A stretch of DNA of 64,000 nucleotides from Nocardiopsis alborubida (GCF_012396365.1 NZ_JAAXPG010000018.1:1-64000); one strand, 5' to 3'; counted from the first letter of the stretch, positions 8,919-19,383 are shown. Made by a program: numbers and translations. Notes: generated by a model not told the origin, from the letters alone.

Positions 8919-9188
8919 ATGGCGAACATCAAGTCGCAGAAGAAGCGCATTCGGCAGAACGAGAAGGCTCGTGTCCGCAACCAGGCGGTGCGCTCCTCGC
9001 TGAAGACGGCCATCCGCAAGTTCCGTGAGGCTGCCGAGGCCGGGGACGTCGAGAAGGCCACCGTCGCCCAGCGCGCCGCCGCTCGCGCGCTGGACAAGGC
9101 CACCAGCAAGGGCGTCATCCACCAGAACCAGGCCGCGAACCGCAAGAGCGCGATCGCCAAGCGCCTGCACTCCCTTCAGGGCGCCTGA
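8919..9188 (+). CDS. rpsT: 30S ribosomal protein S20
   Basis: Small basic protein (89 aa) of the 30S subunit that binds 16S rRNA. It starts [11 protein letters not shown] and is Lys/Arg-rich through the helical bundle, ending H-S-L-Q-G-A, the family's usual length. The ATG has GGAG about 13 nt upstream. It is monocistronic with a strong terminator 13 nt after the stop. The 5' leader is up to about 150 nt, longer than needed for initiation. Confidence 0.97.
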   Translation: MANIKSQKKRIRQNEKARVRNQAVRSSLKTAIRKFREAAEAGDVEKATVAQRAAARALDKATSKGVIHQNQAANRKSAIAKRLHSLQGA

Positions 9189-9201
9189 GACTGACGACTC
9201 G

Positions 9202-9238
9202 ACCCGGCCCGGTGCGTGCGCACCGGGCCGGGTTTTTT
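9202..9238 (+). terminator. Intrinsic terminator of rpsT
   Basis: A 14-bp GC stem (9202-9215 / 9220-9233, loop GTGC) followed by six T (9233-9238). This is the only textbook hairpin-plus-U-tract terminator I see in the window. Confidence 0.93.
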
Positions 9239-9297
9239 CGTGCGCCCGCGGCCGTCGCCCACCACCGTCCGCACAGGTCGCGAGGCCGGGGCGAGAG

Positions 9298-9350
9298 TTG
9301 TCCACAGCCTGGAACCGGCTGCTGACACAGCGCTTCCGGCTTCCTAACGT
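9298..9350 (+). promoter_or_regulatory. comEA promoter (leaderless geometry) with DnaA-box 9-mer
   Basis: CTGACA (9322-9327), a 17-nt spacer and TAACGT (9345-9350) form a good promoter. Six nucleotides later comes the comEA ATG, so transcription should start at or next to the A of the start codon. No Shine-Dalgarno is present. Upstream, 9298-9306 is TTGTCCACA, the DnaA-box consensus of high-GC actinomycetes. Confidence 0.65.
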
Positions 9351-9356
9351 GGTCCT

Positions 9357-10655
9357 ATGACTACTCAGCGCCGCACCCGGCGCCACTCCCCCGGGACCGA
9401 CCAACAGGAGCGGCTCCGCGCCCTCACCCTGGACGCCTCACCCGCGGCCCGGCGCCTGCGCGCGCGTATCCCACGCTCACATGCGCGATCCGCGCCGCCG
9501 CCCCGCGACGCCCCTCAGATCCCGAGCGCGCCGTACGCGGTGACCGGTACGCACACCCCGTACCGGCCGGAGGCGTCCGGCGGCGCGCCCAGCCCGGAGC
9601 GCACCGGCCGCCCCGCGGCCGCGCCCCGTGGGGGTCCGGCCGCCGGCCCCCCGCGGCCGGACACCCCTGAGGACACCGCGGCCTGGTCCCCGCCCCCGGG
9701 ACACCAGGGCGGGAGGGCCGCGGTGCCCGCACCGCGGCCCTCCGGGGAGGCCCGCGGCGGAAAGGCGGCAGGGCCCGTCAGGCGGGACACCGGGGCGGAC
9801 GCGGACGAGAGGACCGCCGTGTCCGCCCGCCGTGCTGGCGCACCGGAGGGCGTGTCCGGTCCGGACGCGGGGTCCGACCCGGCCGGGGGACGGCACCGGC
9901 GCCCGGAGCGTCCGCCGTCGGGATACGCGGAGTTCGACCCCGAGCCGTCCGGATCGCTCCTGGAGCGGCTGGCCCGGCGGTTGCCGCCCCGGGCGGCGCT
10001 GTCCCGCCGGGCGGTGGTCGCCCTGGCCGTGCTGGGCGCCCTGGCCGTCGTGCTGGTGCTTGCGCTGTACCACCGGCCGACCACGGTGCCCGCGCCCGAG
10101 ATGGTCACTCGTGCAGCGCCCGTGCCCGCGGCCGCGGCGGAGGGCGACAGCGCGCTGACCCCGGCGCAGGACGCGGGGACGGAAACCGGGGAGGCGGACG
10201 CAGGAGCGGCCGGGGCCGCGGCGCCGGAGGAGGACCTCGTGGTGCACGTGGGCGGCGAGGTGTCCGACCCCGGGCTGTACACGCTGCCGTCGGGGTCGCG
10301 GGTGGCCGACGCCGTGGAGGAGGCCGGCGGCGCGCTGCCCGACGCCGACCTCGACCTGCTCAACCTGGCCCGTCCGCTGGTCGACGGCGAGCAGGTCCTG
10401 GTGGGCGTCCCCGCGCCCGCGGGCGCGGGCGTCCCCGGGAGCGGCCCGCAGGGGGCCGGGGGGCTGGTGGACATCAACCGGGCGGACAGGGCCTTGCTGG
10501 AGACCCTGCCCGGGGTCGGCGCGGTGATCGCCGACAACATCGTCTCCTACCGCGAGGAGCACGGCCCGTTCCGGAGCGTCGACGACCTGGTCAACGTGGA
10601 CCGGATCGGTGACAAGACCCTCGCCGATCTCCAACCCCACGTGACGGTGGGGTGA
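9357..10655 (+). CDS. comEA: ComEA-type membrane DNA-binding competence protein
   Basis: DNA receptor of the transformation-type uptake machinery (432 aa). It has a long Pro/Arg/Ala-rich cytoplasmic region (1-215), one membrane helix (about 217-240), a Pro/Ala linker, an SLBB domain (about 294-352, V-H-V-G-G-E-V...P-G-L-Y) and a C-terminal helix-hairpin-helix domain (371-432: D-I-N-R-A-D...L-P-G-V-G) that binds double-stranded DNA. The N-terminal 200 residues are unusually long and low in complexity compared with Firmicute ComEA. comEC starts 6 nt downstream, so the two form an operon. The ATG fits a leaderless transcript. Confidence 0.88.
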   Translation: MTTQRRTRRHSPGTDQQERLRALTLDASPAARRLRARIPRSHARSAPPPRDAPQIPSAPYAVTGTHTPYRPEASGGAPSPERTGRPAAAPRGGPAAGPPRPDTPEDTAAWSPPPGHQGGRAAVPAPRPSGEARGGKAAGPVRRDTGADADERTAVSARRAGAPEGVSGPDAGSDPAGGRHRRPERPPSGYAEFDPEPSGSLLERLARRLPPRAALSRRAVVALAVLGALAVVLVLALYHRPTTVPAPEMVTRAAPVPAAAAEGDSALTPAQDAGTETGEADAGAAGAAAPEEDLVVHVGGEVSDPGLYTLPSGSRVADAVEEAGGALPDADLDLLNLARPLVDGEQVLVGVPAPAGAGVPGSGPQGAGGLVDINRADRALLETLPGVGAVIADNIVSYREEHGPFRSVDDLVNVDRIGDKTLADLQPHVTVG

Positions 10656-10661
10656 GCGTCG

Positions 10662-13007
10662 GTGGCGACGTGGCTGGGGACGGACGCCTACGGGCTGGAC
10701 AGGCCGCCCGACCTGCGCCTGCTGGCGCCCGCGGCGACGGCCTGGCTGGCCGCGCTGGCGGCGCTCGCCGCCCCGCCGTGGGCGGCCTGGTCCCTGGCCG
10801 GGGCGGCGGGGGCCGGCGCGGCGGTCGTGCTCCTGGCGGTGGCGCGTCCGCCGCTGGAGGCGGTGGCGCTCACCGCCGCGGCGTCGCTGGCCTGTGTGGC
10901 CACGGTGGCGGCGGTGGCCGGTGTCCAGGTGCACCGGGTGGAGCGGAGCGCGGCCCGGGAGGCGGCGGAGCAGGGGCGCGAGGCGGAGTTCGAGGCGGTG
11001 GTGACGGCCGATCCGCGTCCGCGGTCGGGGACTCCCCGGCCGGGCAGGGCGGCCTGGGTGGTCGACGCCCGTACCGCGTGGGTGCGGGCCGAGGGGACCA
11101 GACGCGGGTCCGCGGCTCCGGTGGTGGTCCTGGCCTCGGGATCGGGCTGGCGCGAACTGCTGCCCGGGCAGACCTTCCGGGCGCGGGGCGTCTTCCTCGG
11201 CGCGGAGGACGACCCCCTCACCGCCGCCCTGGTCCTGGTGCGCGGGCCGCCGGAGGAGGTGGGGCGGCCCGGCGGCCTCCAGAGCTTCGCCGGTCTGGTG
11301 CGGGAGCGCCTGCGGGAGGCCTCTTCCGGGCTGCCCCGGCCCGAGGACGGGCTCCTCCCGGCATTGATCGTCGGCGACGCGTCCGGAGTACCGCCGGAGA
11401 CCGCCGAGGACTTCCGGGACACCGGGATGACGCACCTGCTGACCGTCTCGGGGGCCAACCTGGCGGTGCTGACCGGCTTCGTCCTGGCGGCCACCCGGCT
11501 GCTGCGGGCGCCCCCGTGGTGCTCGGCGGCGGGCGGCGCGGCGGTGATCTGGGTGTTCGTCCTGGTGTGCCGCCCGGAGCCGAGCGTGGTGCGCGCGGCG
11601 TTCATGGGGTCGCTGGGCCTGCTGGCGCTGGCGACAGGGCGCGCCCACGCGGGTCTCGGCGCGCTGGCCGTCACGGTGGTCGGGGTGCTGTTCGTCGCGC
11701 CGGGGCTGGCCGCCTCCTTCGGGTTCGCGCTGTCGGTGCTGGCGACCGCGGGCATCCTGCTGCTGGTGCCGCCGTGGACCCGGGCGTGGTCGGAACGCCT
11801 GCCGCGTCCGGTGGCGGAGGCGCTGGCGGTGGCTTTGGCCGCGCAGGTGGCGGTCTCGCCCGTGCTGGTCCTGCTCTCGGGCGAGCTGTCGTGGATCGCG
11901 GTTCCGGCGAACGTACTGGCCGCCCCGGTGGTCGCGGCGGTGACGGTGACCGGGTCGGCGGTGGCGGCCCTGGCGGTGGTGTGGCCGGGTGCGGCGGCGG
12001 TGGCCGCACACCTTCCCGGACTGGGGGTGTCGTGGATCGCGGCGGTGGCGGGGGCGGGCGCGCGGGTCCCGCACGGCGCGCTGGCGTGGCGGTCGGACCT
12101 GCTGGGAGGGCTGGTCCTGGCCGCCGTGCTGGCGGTGCTGGTGTTCACGCACGGGCGGTTGCGCCGTGTCGTGGCCGCCGTGCTGGCGGCAGTGCTGCTG
12201 CTGGCCCTGGCCGCGCGGTGCGTGCCGGGCGGATGGCCGCCCTCGGGCTGGGCGCTGGTGGCGTGCGACGTGGGGCAGGGCACCGCGTTCGTGCTGTCGG
12301 CGGGCCCTGGCTCGGCGGTGGTCGCCGACACCGGCGAGGACCCGGACAGGGTGGACGACTGCCTGGGGCGGCTGGGAGTGCGCGAGGTCCCGCTGCTGGT
12401 CCTGAGTCACGACCACGCCGACCACGTGGACGGGACGTCCGGGGTGTTGCGGCACCGGAGGGTGGGGACCGCGTTGGCGCCGCCGGGGTTCGGGGAGAGC
12501 GCCACGGGGCGGCTGCTGGCCGGGGCCGGGGTACGTCTGTTGGAGGCCGGACGGGGCCAGCGGCTGCGGGTGGGGCCGTGGCTGCTGCGCGTGCTGTGGC
12601 CGGAGCCCGGCTTCACGGGATCGGTGAACGACGCCTCGGTGGTGGTCCGGGCGGACGGGGCGGCGCTGACGGTGCTGCTGACCGGTGACATCGAGGAGGA
12701 GGCGCAGAGAAGGCTGCTGGAGGGTCCGGACGCCGACCTGTTGCGGGTGACCGTGCTGGCCGTGCCCCACCACGGGGCGGGGAGCCAGGAACCGGCCTTC
12801 CTGGAGGCCACCGACCCGGTGGTGTCGGTGACCTCGGTGGGCGCGGACAACACCTACGGGCATCCGGCGCCGTTCACGTGGAACATCCTGGAGCGGGTGG
12901 CGCGGGTGAACCTGCGCACCGACCGGGACGGCGACGTGGCCGTGCTGGACGGCGGCGGTTCCGGGCCCGGACAGGCCGTGGTGCGCGGGCCCGACCCCGC
13001 GCGGTAG
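10662..13007 (+). CDS. comEC: ComEC/Rec2 DNA-uptake channel protein
   Basis: Polytopic membrane protein (781 aa) that carries single-stranded DNA across the membrane. N-terminal membrane segments are followed by the competence domain (G-D-x-S-G-V-P...T-G-M-T-H-L-L-T-V-S-G-A-N) and more helices. The C-terminal metallo-beta-lactamase-like nuclease domain has L-S-H-D-H-A-D-H-V-D-G and the later P-H-H-G and N-D-A-S-V-V motifs. GTG start 6 nt after comEA. Full length, with all metal-ligand histidines visible. Presence of both com genes together with holA matches the usual actinomycete order. Confidence 0.92.
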   Translation: MATWLGTDAYGLDRPPDLRLLAPAATAWLAALAALAAPPWAAWSLAGAAGAGAAVVLLAVARPPLEAVALTAAASLACVATVAAVAGVQVHRVERSAAREAAEQGREAEFEAVVTADPRPRSGTPRPGRAAWVVDARTAWVRAEGTRRGSAAPVVVLASGSGWRELLPGQTFRARGVFLGAEDDPLTAALVLVRGPPEEVGRPGGLQSFAGLVRERLREASSGLPRPEDGLLPALIVGDASGVPPETAEDFRDTGMTHLLTVSGANLAVLTGFVLAATRLLRAPPWCSAAGGAAVIWVFVLVCRPEPSVVRAAFMGSLGLLALATGRAHAGLGALAVTVVGVLFVAPGLAASFGFALSVLATAGILLLVPPWTRAWSERLPRPVAEALAVALAAQVAVSPVLVLLSGELSWIAVPANVLAAPVVAAVTVTGSAVAALAVVWPGAAAVAAHLPGLGVSWIAAVAGAGARVPHGALAWRSDLLGGLVLAAVLAVLVFTHGRLRRVVAAVLAAVLLLALAARCVPGGWPPSGWALVACDVGQGTAFVLSAGPGSAVVADTGEDPDRVDDCLGRLGVREVPLLVLSHDHADHVDGTSGVLRHRRVGTALAPPGFGESATGRLLAGAGVRLLEAGRGQRLRVGPWLLRVLWPEPGFTGSVNDASVVVRADGAALTVLLTGDIEEEAQRRLLEGPDADLLRVTVLAVPHHGAGSQEPAFLEATDPVVSVTSVGADNTYGHPAPFTWNILERVARVNLRTDRDGDVAVLDGGGSGPGQAVVRGPDPAR

Positions 13008-13192
13008 GGGGCTGTGCCGCGGAAGGGAGCGCGGTGGGAGGCTGCGCGACAGGGGTTGGCGCCGTAGGAGGCACCGCTGTACGGGGCTCACCGGCCACGG
13101 GCGGTGCGGGCGACGGGGCGGAAGCGTGCCGCGGACCGCGCGGTGGGTGCCCGGCCGACCGGCGGGGCGCCCGGCTGGTCGGTGTGGCGTGG

Positions 13193-13198
13193 CATCCT
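13193..13198 (+). promoter_or_regulatory. -10-like element of holA (leaderless geometry)
   Basis: CATCCT sits exactly 6 nt before the ATG at 13205, and there is no Shine-Dalgarno between them. No clear -35 is visible. Confidence 0.4.
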
Positions 13199-13204
13199 CT
13201 GTGT

Positions 13205-14167
13205 ATGCCTGCACCCGCCCTGCTCACGATCATCGTCGGGGACGAGGAACTCCTCGTCGACCGGGCCGTCGCCGCCGTCGTCGCGGCGGTCCGCGAGGCC
13301 GACCCCGGCGTGGACGTCCACGACCTGGTGCCCGCCCAGGTGGGGATGTCCACGCTCGTCGAGGTGACCTCGCCCTCGCTGTTCGGCGACCGACGGGTGG
13401 TGGTGCTGCGCTCGTCCCAGGATCTGACCAAGGACCTGGCGGCGACCGTCACCGACTACCTCGGGGACCCGGCCGACGACGTCAACCTCGTGCTCACCCA
13501 CGCGGGCGGCAACAAGGGCAAGGCCCTGCTCCAGGCCGCGGTCAAGGCGGGCGCCCACCGCGTGGACTGCAAGGGGCCCGGCAAGCCCGCCGAGCGGGTG
13601 GCCTTCGTCAAGGGCGAGTTCTCCCAGGCCGGGCGCCAGATCACCGCCGACGCCGCTCAGGCGCTGGTGGACGCGGTCGGCAGCGAGCTGCGCGAGATCG
13701 CGGCGGCCTGCACCCAGCTGATCGCCGACACCGAAGGCCGGGTGGACGCAGCGGCGGTGGCCCGGTACCACTCCGGCAAGGCGGAGGCCTCGGGGTTCAC
13801 CGTGGCCGACCGCGCCGTGGAGGGGCGCCTGCCCGAGGCGCTGGAGCAGTTGCGCTGGTCTCTGGCGGTGGGCACCGCCCCGGTGCTCATCAACAGCGCG
13901 CTGGCCGGTGCGGTGCGCGGCATCGCCGTGGCCGCCCAGCCGCCGCGCGGCATGTCCGAGGCGGACCTGGCCAAGCGGGCCAAGGTCCCGCCGTGGAAGC
14001 TGCGGACCCTGCGTCAGCAGGCGCGGGGGTGGAGCCCGGCGGGGGTCACCCGGGCCATGGCGGTGGTCGCCGAGACCGACGCGCTCATCAAGGGCGCCGG
14101 ACGCGACCCCGAGTACGCGCTGGAGCGGGCCGTCATCGAGATCGCCCGGGCCCGCGGCACACGCTGA
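13205..14167 (+). CDS. holA: DNA polymerase III delta subunit
   Basis: Clamp-loader delta subunit (320 aa) that opens the beta clamp. The start M-P-A-P-A-L-L-T-I-I-V-G-D-E-E-L-L-V-D-R matches the family N-terminus (G-D-E-x-x-L), and the C-terminal collar domain has K-R-A-K-V-P-P-W-K-L. It lies about 200 nt after comEC, an order common in bacteria. The ATG follows a -10-like hexamer by 6 nt and has no Shine-Dalgarno, so it is probably read from its own leaderless transcript as well as by readthrough. The 197 nt upstream hold no other gene. Confidence 0.9.
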   Translation: MPAPALLTIIVGDEELLVDRAVAAVVAAVREADPGVDVHDLVPAQVGMSTLVEVTSPSLFGDRRVVVLRSSQDLTKDLAATVTDYLGDPADDVNLVLTHAGGNKGKALLQAAVKAGAHRVDCKGPGKPAERVAFVKGEFSQAGRQITADAAQALVDAVGSELREIAAACTQLIADTEGRVDAAAVARYHSGKAEASGFTVADRAVEGRLPEALEQLRWSLAVGTAPVLINSALAGAVRGIAVAAQPPRGMSEADLAKRAKVPPWKLRTLRQQARGWSPAGVTRAMAVVAETDALIKGAGRDPEYALERAVIEIARARGTR

Positions 14168-14252
14168 GCGGCGCGACGGAACGGACCGCGTCTGCGGGCC
14201 GGCTGCCGGGAGCGGTGGCGGGACGGGCAGCGCCCCCGGAGGGAGCACCGCC

Positions 14253-15461
14253 TCAGCGGATGGTCCTGCCGCCCTGCCACACGCGCAGGGTGTTGAGGCC
14301 CATCGACCAGGCGAAGGCGCCCTCGTGGTCGGCGTCCCACTGGACGAGGTCGGCCAGGCTGCCGGGCGCGAGCACGCCCCGGTCGGTCAGGCCCAGGGCT
14401 CGTGCGCTGCCCACCGTGGCGGCGTGCAGGGCCTCGTGCACGGTCATCTCGAACATGGAGATGGCCAGTGAGATCACCAGCGGCATCGACATCGTGCCCG
14501 ACTGGCCGGGGTTGTGGTCGGTGCCCAGTCCGATGGGCACACCGTGGTCGAGCAGCGCCCGCACCGGCGGGGTGCGGCGCTCGTGCAGCGAGGTCGTCGG
14601 GCAGGCCACCACCGGCGTGCGGGTGGCGGCCAGCGCCAGGACGTCCTGCTCGTCGGTCTCGTGCAGCAGGTCCACCGAGGAGCAGCCCATCTCGGCGGCC
14701 ATGCGCACGGCGCCGTGCCGCGGGCGCGAGCAGGCGTGCAGGGTGGTGCGCAGCCCCGCGGACTGGCCCGCCCCCAGCAGCATGCGGGCGTCCTCGGTGG
14801 TGAACTGCTGGTTGTCGCAGTACACGTCCATCCCGTCGGCACCGGCGAGCGCGGCGTCGTTGAGCCAGGAGGCGGCGGTGGCCGCGTACTCCCTGGGTCT
14901 GCCGAAGAACTCGGGCGGCACCCCGTGCGCCGGGAAGAAGGTGACGTGCAGGCGCGGCATGCCCGGCTCCTCCTCCAGGGAGCGCAGCAGGCGCACGTCG
15001 GCCAGTTCGCCGTCCCTGGTCAGGTGGTAGCCGGTCTTGGCCTCCACGGTGGTGCTTCCGGTCAGCACCCAGTGCCGGAGCCGTTCGCGTACCGCGTTGC
15101 ACAGGGTCCAGGGGTCGGTACCCCGGGTGATGGTGACGGTGGTGGAGACACCGCCCCCGGCCGCGAAGATGTCCCCCTTGGAGGCGCCCTTGGCCCACAT
15201 GTTGACCTCGGCGTAGCGGTCCCCCGCGTACACCGGGTGGCAGTGGGCGTCGATCAGCCCGGGGGTGATCATGCCGCCGCCGATGTTGACGACGTCGTCG
15301 ACGTCGGTGAGGTCGTCCACCACGCCGGGGATGCGCTGGGGGAGCTCGGCGGCGGGCCCGACCCAGGCCACCCGGTCGTCGTCCATCAGGAGCGCGGCCT
15401 TGGTGAGCAGTTCGCTCCCGGTCCACAGCCGGCCGATGTTGCTGAGGAGTACCGCCGTCAT
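14253..15461 (-). CDS. Imidazolonepropionase-like metal-dependent amidohydrolase
   Basis: Amidohydrolase-superfamily enzyme (402 aa) closest in layout to HutI. Visible are D-A-H-C-H-P-V-Y-A-G-D-R (H-x-H metal ligands, about residues 70-82), E-A-K-T-G-Y-H-L (E-x-K-S-G-Y-G-L in HutI), D-V-Y-C-D (D-V-F-C-E), T-L-H-A and G-T-D-H-N-P-G. Two differences matter. The H-A-D/N segment of HutI reads H-A-C-S here, and the later D-H region reads D-L-L-H. So it may act on a related cyclic amide rather than imidazolonepropionate. No hutU, hutH or hutG is nearby. The ATG has only a weak ribosome-binding site. Confidence 0.75.
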   Translation of the reverse strand: MTAVLLSNIGRLWTGSELLTKAALLMDDDRVAWVGPAAELPQRIPGVVDDLTDVDDVVNIGGGMITPGLIDAHCHPVYAGDRYAEVNMWAKGASKGDIFAAGGGVSTTVTITRGTDPWTLCNAVRERLRHWVLTGSTTVEAKTGYHLTRDGELADVRLLRSLEEEPGMPRLHVTFFPAHGVPPEFFGRPREYAATAASWLNDAALAGADGMDVYCDNQQFTTEDARMLLGAGQSAGLRTTLHACSRPRHGAVRMAAEMGCSSVDLLHETDEQDVLALAATRTPVVACPTTSLHERRTPPVRALLDHGVPIGLGTDHNPGQSGTMSMPLVISLAISMFEMTVHEALHAATVGSARALGLTDRGVLAPGSLADLVQWDADHEGAFAWSMGLNTLRVWQGGRTIR

Positions 15462-15854
15462 GGGGTCGTCCGCCCTCGCCGGTCAGATCCGCCGGTGCGA
15501 CTGCGGGACACGGTCGTGGGATACACGGGCGGACATGGCGACCTCGTATCTGGAGCGGTCCGACAGAGCCGGTGGGGGGCGGCCTGCGGCCGCCGCGGTG
15601 CCGTGACAGTGGCAGAGGGGTCGGCTGTCGCGGGACAGCGGCCACTGGCGGCCAGTGCTCCAAAACCGTAGTCCATCCGCGGACTCCGTGTACACCTCCC
15701 CGGGAGGACGGATAGGACGGTCTCCCAACAAAAACCCCGGGCACGCGGAGTGATCAGCGCCACGGACGCCGCGGTGAGCTGGGTGTTCGCGTGCGCCGTC
15801 CGAGCGGGGACGCGCGTGCGCCGCGTCGGCGCCCGTGTCCCCGGGACACGGCGA
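15462..15854. other. Long intergenic region between amidohydrolase and hflX terminator
   Basis: About 390 nt with no credible gene. It holds the amidohydrolase promoter (not assigned confidently) and a 15-bp palindrome CACTGGC-G-GCCAGTG at 15643-15657, about 180 nt upstream of the gene, which could be an operator. A second region near 15672-15715 is rich in short dyads (TCCGCGGA, CCCCGGGA). Confidence 0.4.
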
Positions 15855-15886
15855 GGCCGGGGCGCCCCCGTCTGGGCACCCCGGCC
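15855..15886 (-). terminator. Hairpin terminator of hflX
   Basis: A 13-bp stem with one G-T pair (15855-15867 / 15874-15886, loop CCGTCT), 24 nt beyond the hflX stop. Confidence 0.7.
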
Positions 15887-15909
15887 GTGCGCGGCGGACC
15901 GCGCGTGCC

Positions 15910-17448
15910 TCAGGCCGTGCTGGGCGTGTACTCGTCGAGTCTGCCCGCGAGCAGGGCCGGGACGAAGGCGTGGATCGCCGTGCCCTCGGCGGTGTGCTCC
16001 TCGCTGAGGATGCGCCCCTCCTCGTGGATCCGGGCGATGAGGTCGCCCCGCGAGTACGGGACGAGCGCCCGCACCTCGTGCGCCAGCTCGGGCAGCGCCG
16101 CGGCGACCGCCTCCACCAGGGCGGGGACGCCCTCGCCGGTGCGCGCCGACACCTCGACCATGTCCGGGTAGCGGGTGCGCATCACCTTGAGCACGTCGGG
16201 GTCGGCGGCGTCCACCTTGTTGACCACGATGAGTTCGGGCACGTCACCGGCGTCGATGTCGGCGAAGACGTGCCGGACCGCGCTGATCTGGCTCTCGGGG
16301 TCGGGGTGGGATCCGTCGACCACGTGCAGGACCAGGTCGGAGTCGGCGACCTCCTCCAGGGTGGAGCGGAAGGCCTCCACCAGCTGGTGCGGCAGGTGTC
16401 GGACGAAGCCGACGGTGTCGCTGAGCGTGAACCCGCGGCCGTCGGGCGTGCGGGCCTGGCGCACGGTCGGGTCCAGGGTGGCGAACAGGGCGTTCTCGAC
16501 CAGGACCCCCGCGCCGGTCAGCCGGTTGAGCAGGCTCGACTTGCCCGCGTTGGTGTACCCGGCGATGGCCACGGACGGCACCGCGCGGGTGCGCCGGACG
16601 TCGCGCTTGACGTCGCGTGCGGTGCGCATGTGGGCGAGCTGGCGGCGCAGCTTGGCCATCTTGTCGTTGATGCGCCGGCGGTCGGTCTCGATCTTGGTCT
16701 CACCCGGGCCGCGCAGGCCCACGCCGCCGCCCGCGCCACCGCCGCCGGAGCCGCCCGCCTGACGGGACAGGGCGTCACCCCAGCCGCGCAGTCGCGGCAG
16801 CAGGTAGCTGAGCTGGGCCAGTTCGACCTGGGCCTTGCCCTCGCTGCTGCGCGCGTGCTGGGCGAAGATGTCCAGGATCAGGGCCGTGCGGTCGATCACC
16901 TTGACCTTGACCACGTCCTCCAGCTGGCGCAGCTGGCCGGGCGTGAGCTCCCCGTCGCAGATCACGGTGTCGGCGCCGGTGGCCTCCACGATGTCGCGCA
17001 GTTCGGCGGCCTTGCCCTTGCCGACGTAGGTGGCGGGGTCGGGCTTGGACCGGCGCTGGGTGACCCCCTCCAGCACGAGCGCGCCCGCGGTCTCGGACAG
17101 GGCGGCGAGCTCGGTGAGCGAGTTGTCCGCGTCGGCCTGGGAGCCGCTGGTCCACACGCCGATGAGGATGACGCGCTCCAGCCTCAGGGAGCGGTACTCG
17201 ACCTCGGTGACGTCGGTGAGTTCGGTGGACAGTCCCGGAACACGGCGCAGCGCGTGGCGCTCGGCGAGCTCCATCTCACCCTGGTCGGGGGTGTTGTCCG
17301 GGTCGTCGTAGCGGTCTCCGCCGGTGGCTCCGGCCTCGCGGGACGCGTCGTGTGCGTCGACCCCGTCCCCGACGGTGATCGCCTCGCGGAACGCGTCCTC
17401 GGCCTCGTGGCCGTCGTGGACGCTTCCGCGGGTGTCAGCTGTATTCAT
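15910..17448 (-). CDS. hflX: GTPase HflX
   Basis: Ribosome-binding GTPase (512 aa) that splits stalled or heat-damaged ribosomes. The N-terminal HflX subdomain (G-V-W-T-S-G, with D-P-A-T-Y-V-G-K-G) leads into a coiled linker and a Gly-rich loop (S-G-G-G-G-A-G-G-G-V-G-L-R-G-P-G-E). The G domain has G-Y-T-N-A-G-K-S (P-loop), D-T-V-G-F-V-R and N-K-V-D. The first 70 residues are acidic and variable. ATG at 17448 has TGGAGGG directly upstream. Divergent from aceB. Confidence 0.95.
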   Translation of the reverse strand: MNTADTRGSVHDGHEAEDAFREAITVGDGVDAHDASREAGATGGDRYDDPDNTPDQGEMELAERHALRRVPGLSTELTDVTEVEYRSLRLERVILIGVWTSGSQADADNSLTELAALSETAGALVLEGVTQRRSKPDPATYVGKGKAAELRDIVEATGADTVICDGELTPGQLRQLEDVVKVKVIDRTALILDIFAQHARSSEGKAQVELAQLSYLLPRLRGWGDALSRQAGGSGGGGAGGGVGLRGPGETKIETDRRRINDKMAKLRRQLAHMRTARDVKRDVRRTRAVPSVAIAGYTNAGKSSLLNRLTGAGVLVENALFATLDPTVRQARTPDGRGFTLSDTVGFVRHLPHQLVEAFRSTLEEVADSDLVLHVVDGSHPDPESQISAVRHVFADIDAGDVPELIVVNKVDAADPDVLKVMRTRYPDMVEVSARTGEGVPALVEAVAAALPELAHEVRALVPYSRGDLIARIHEEGRILSEEHTAEGTAIHAFVPALLAGRLDEYTPSTA

Positions 17449-17702
17449 ATCCCTCCAGGTGGGTCAACGTGGCCGCCGCCGCGATTCTTCCCGCGACCGG
17501 ACGGCGGCGGGTGCCCTGTCGATGGTGACATCTCGCCTCCGCGAGGGCATCTGAATTATCGCAGGGCACGGCGGGCACGACACTCCACGGAACCCGGGAC
17601 ACGCCCCGCACCCGCCCCGACGACGGGTACGGAAGTCGCGGGAGAAGTTCTTGAGACCTTCCCATCCAGGGAAACTCGCCGGTCAGTGAGACACGCGCGA
17701 CG
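17449..17702. other. hflX/aceB intergenic region, hflX-proximal part
   Basis: About 250 nt with the hflX ribosome-binding site (17451-17456 on the minus strand). I see no further clear signal. The aceB promoter elements start at 17703. Confidence 0.4.
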
Positions 17703-17771
17703 TTGACCGTCCGCGAACCGGACGGTAGCTTCGTTTTCCACATACCAGAAGCTTATTTCGTATTGCGGAAG
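17703..17771 (+). promoter_or_regulatory. aceB promoter, palindromic operator and glyoxylate-regulon motif
   Basis: TTGACC (17703-17708), a 17-nt spacer and TAGCTT (17726-17731) make a strong promoter. A perfect inverted repeat, ACCGTCCG-CGAAC-CGGACGGT (17706-17726), fills the spacer. Further down, TTTCGTATTGCGGAAG (17756-17771) overlaps the ribosome-binding site GGAAGG and recurs with 12 of 16 matches ahead of glcD (19395-19410). Both placements suit repression. The regulator is not in the window; an IclR-type glyoxylate sensor is a guess. Confidence 0.65.
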
Positions 17772-17778
17772 GTTTTCC

Positions 17779-19383
<1,605 letters not shown>

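Noticed and set aside
8887..9028. Short frame M-T-K-I-N-W-S-T-F... overlapping the rpsT start
   Set aside because: Lies in another frame of rpsT, without a convincing ribosome-binding site or family resemblance.
9477..13214. 1245-codon minus-strand open frame opposite comEA-comEC
   Set aside because: Arg/Gln/His-rich nonsense composition, antisense to two complete genes with intact motifs.
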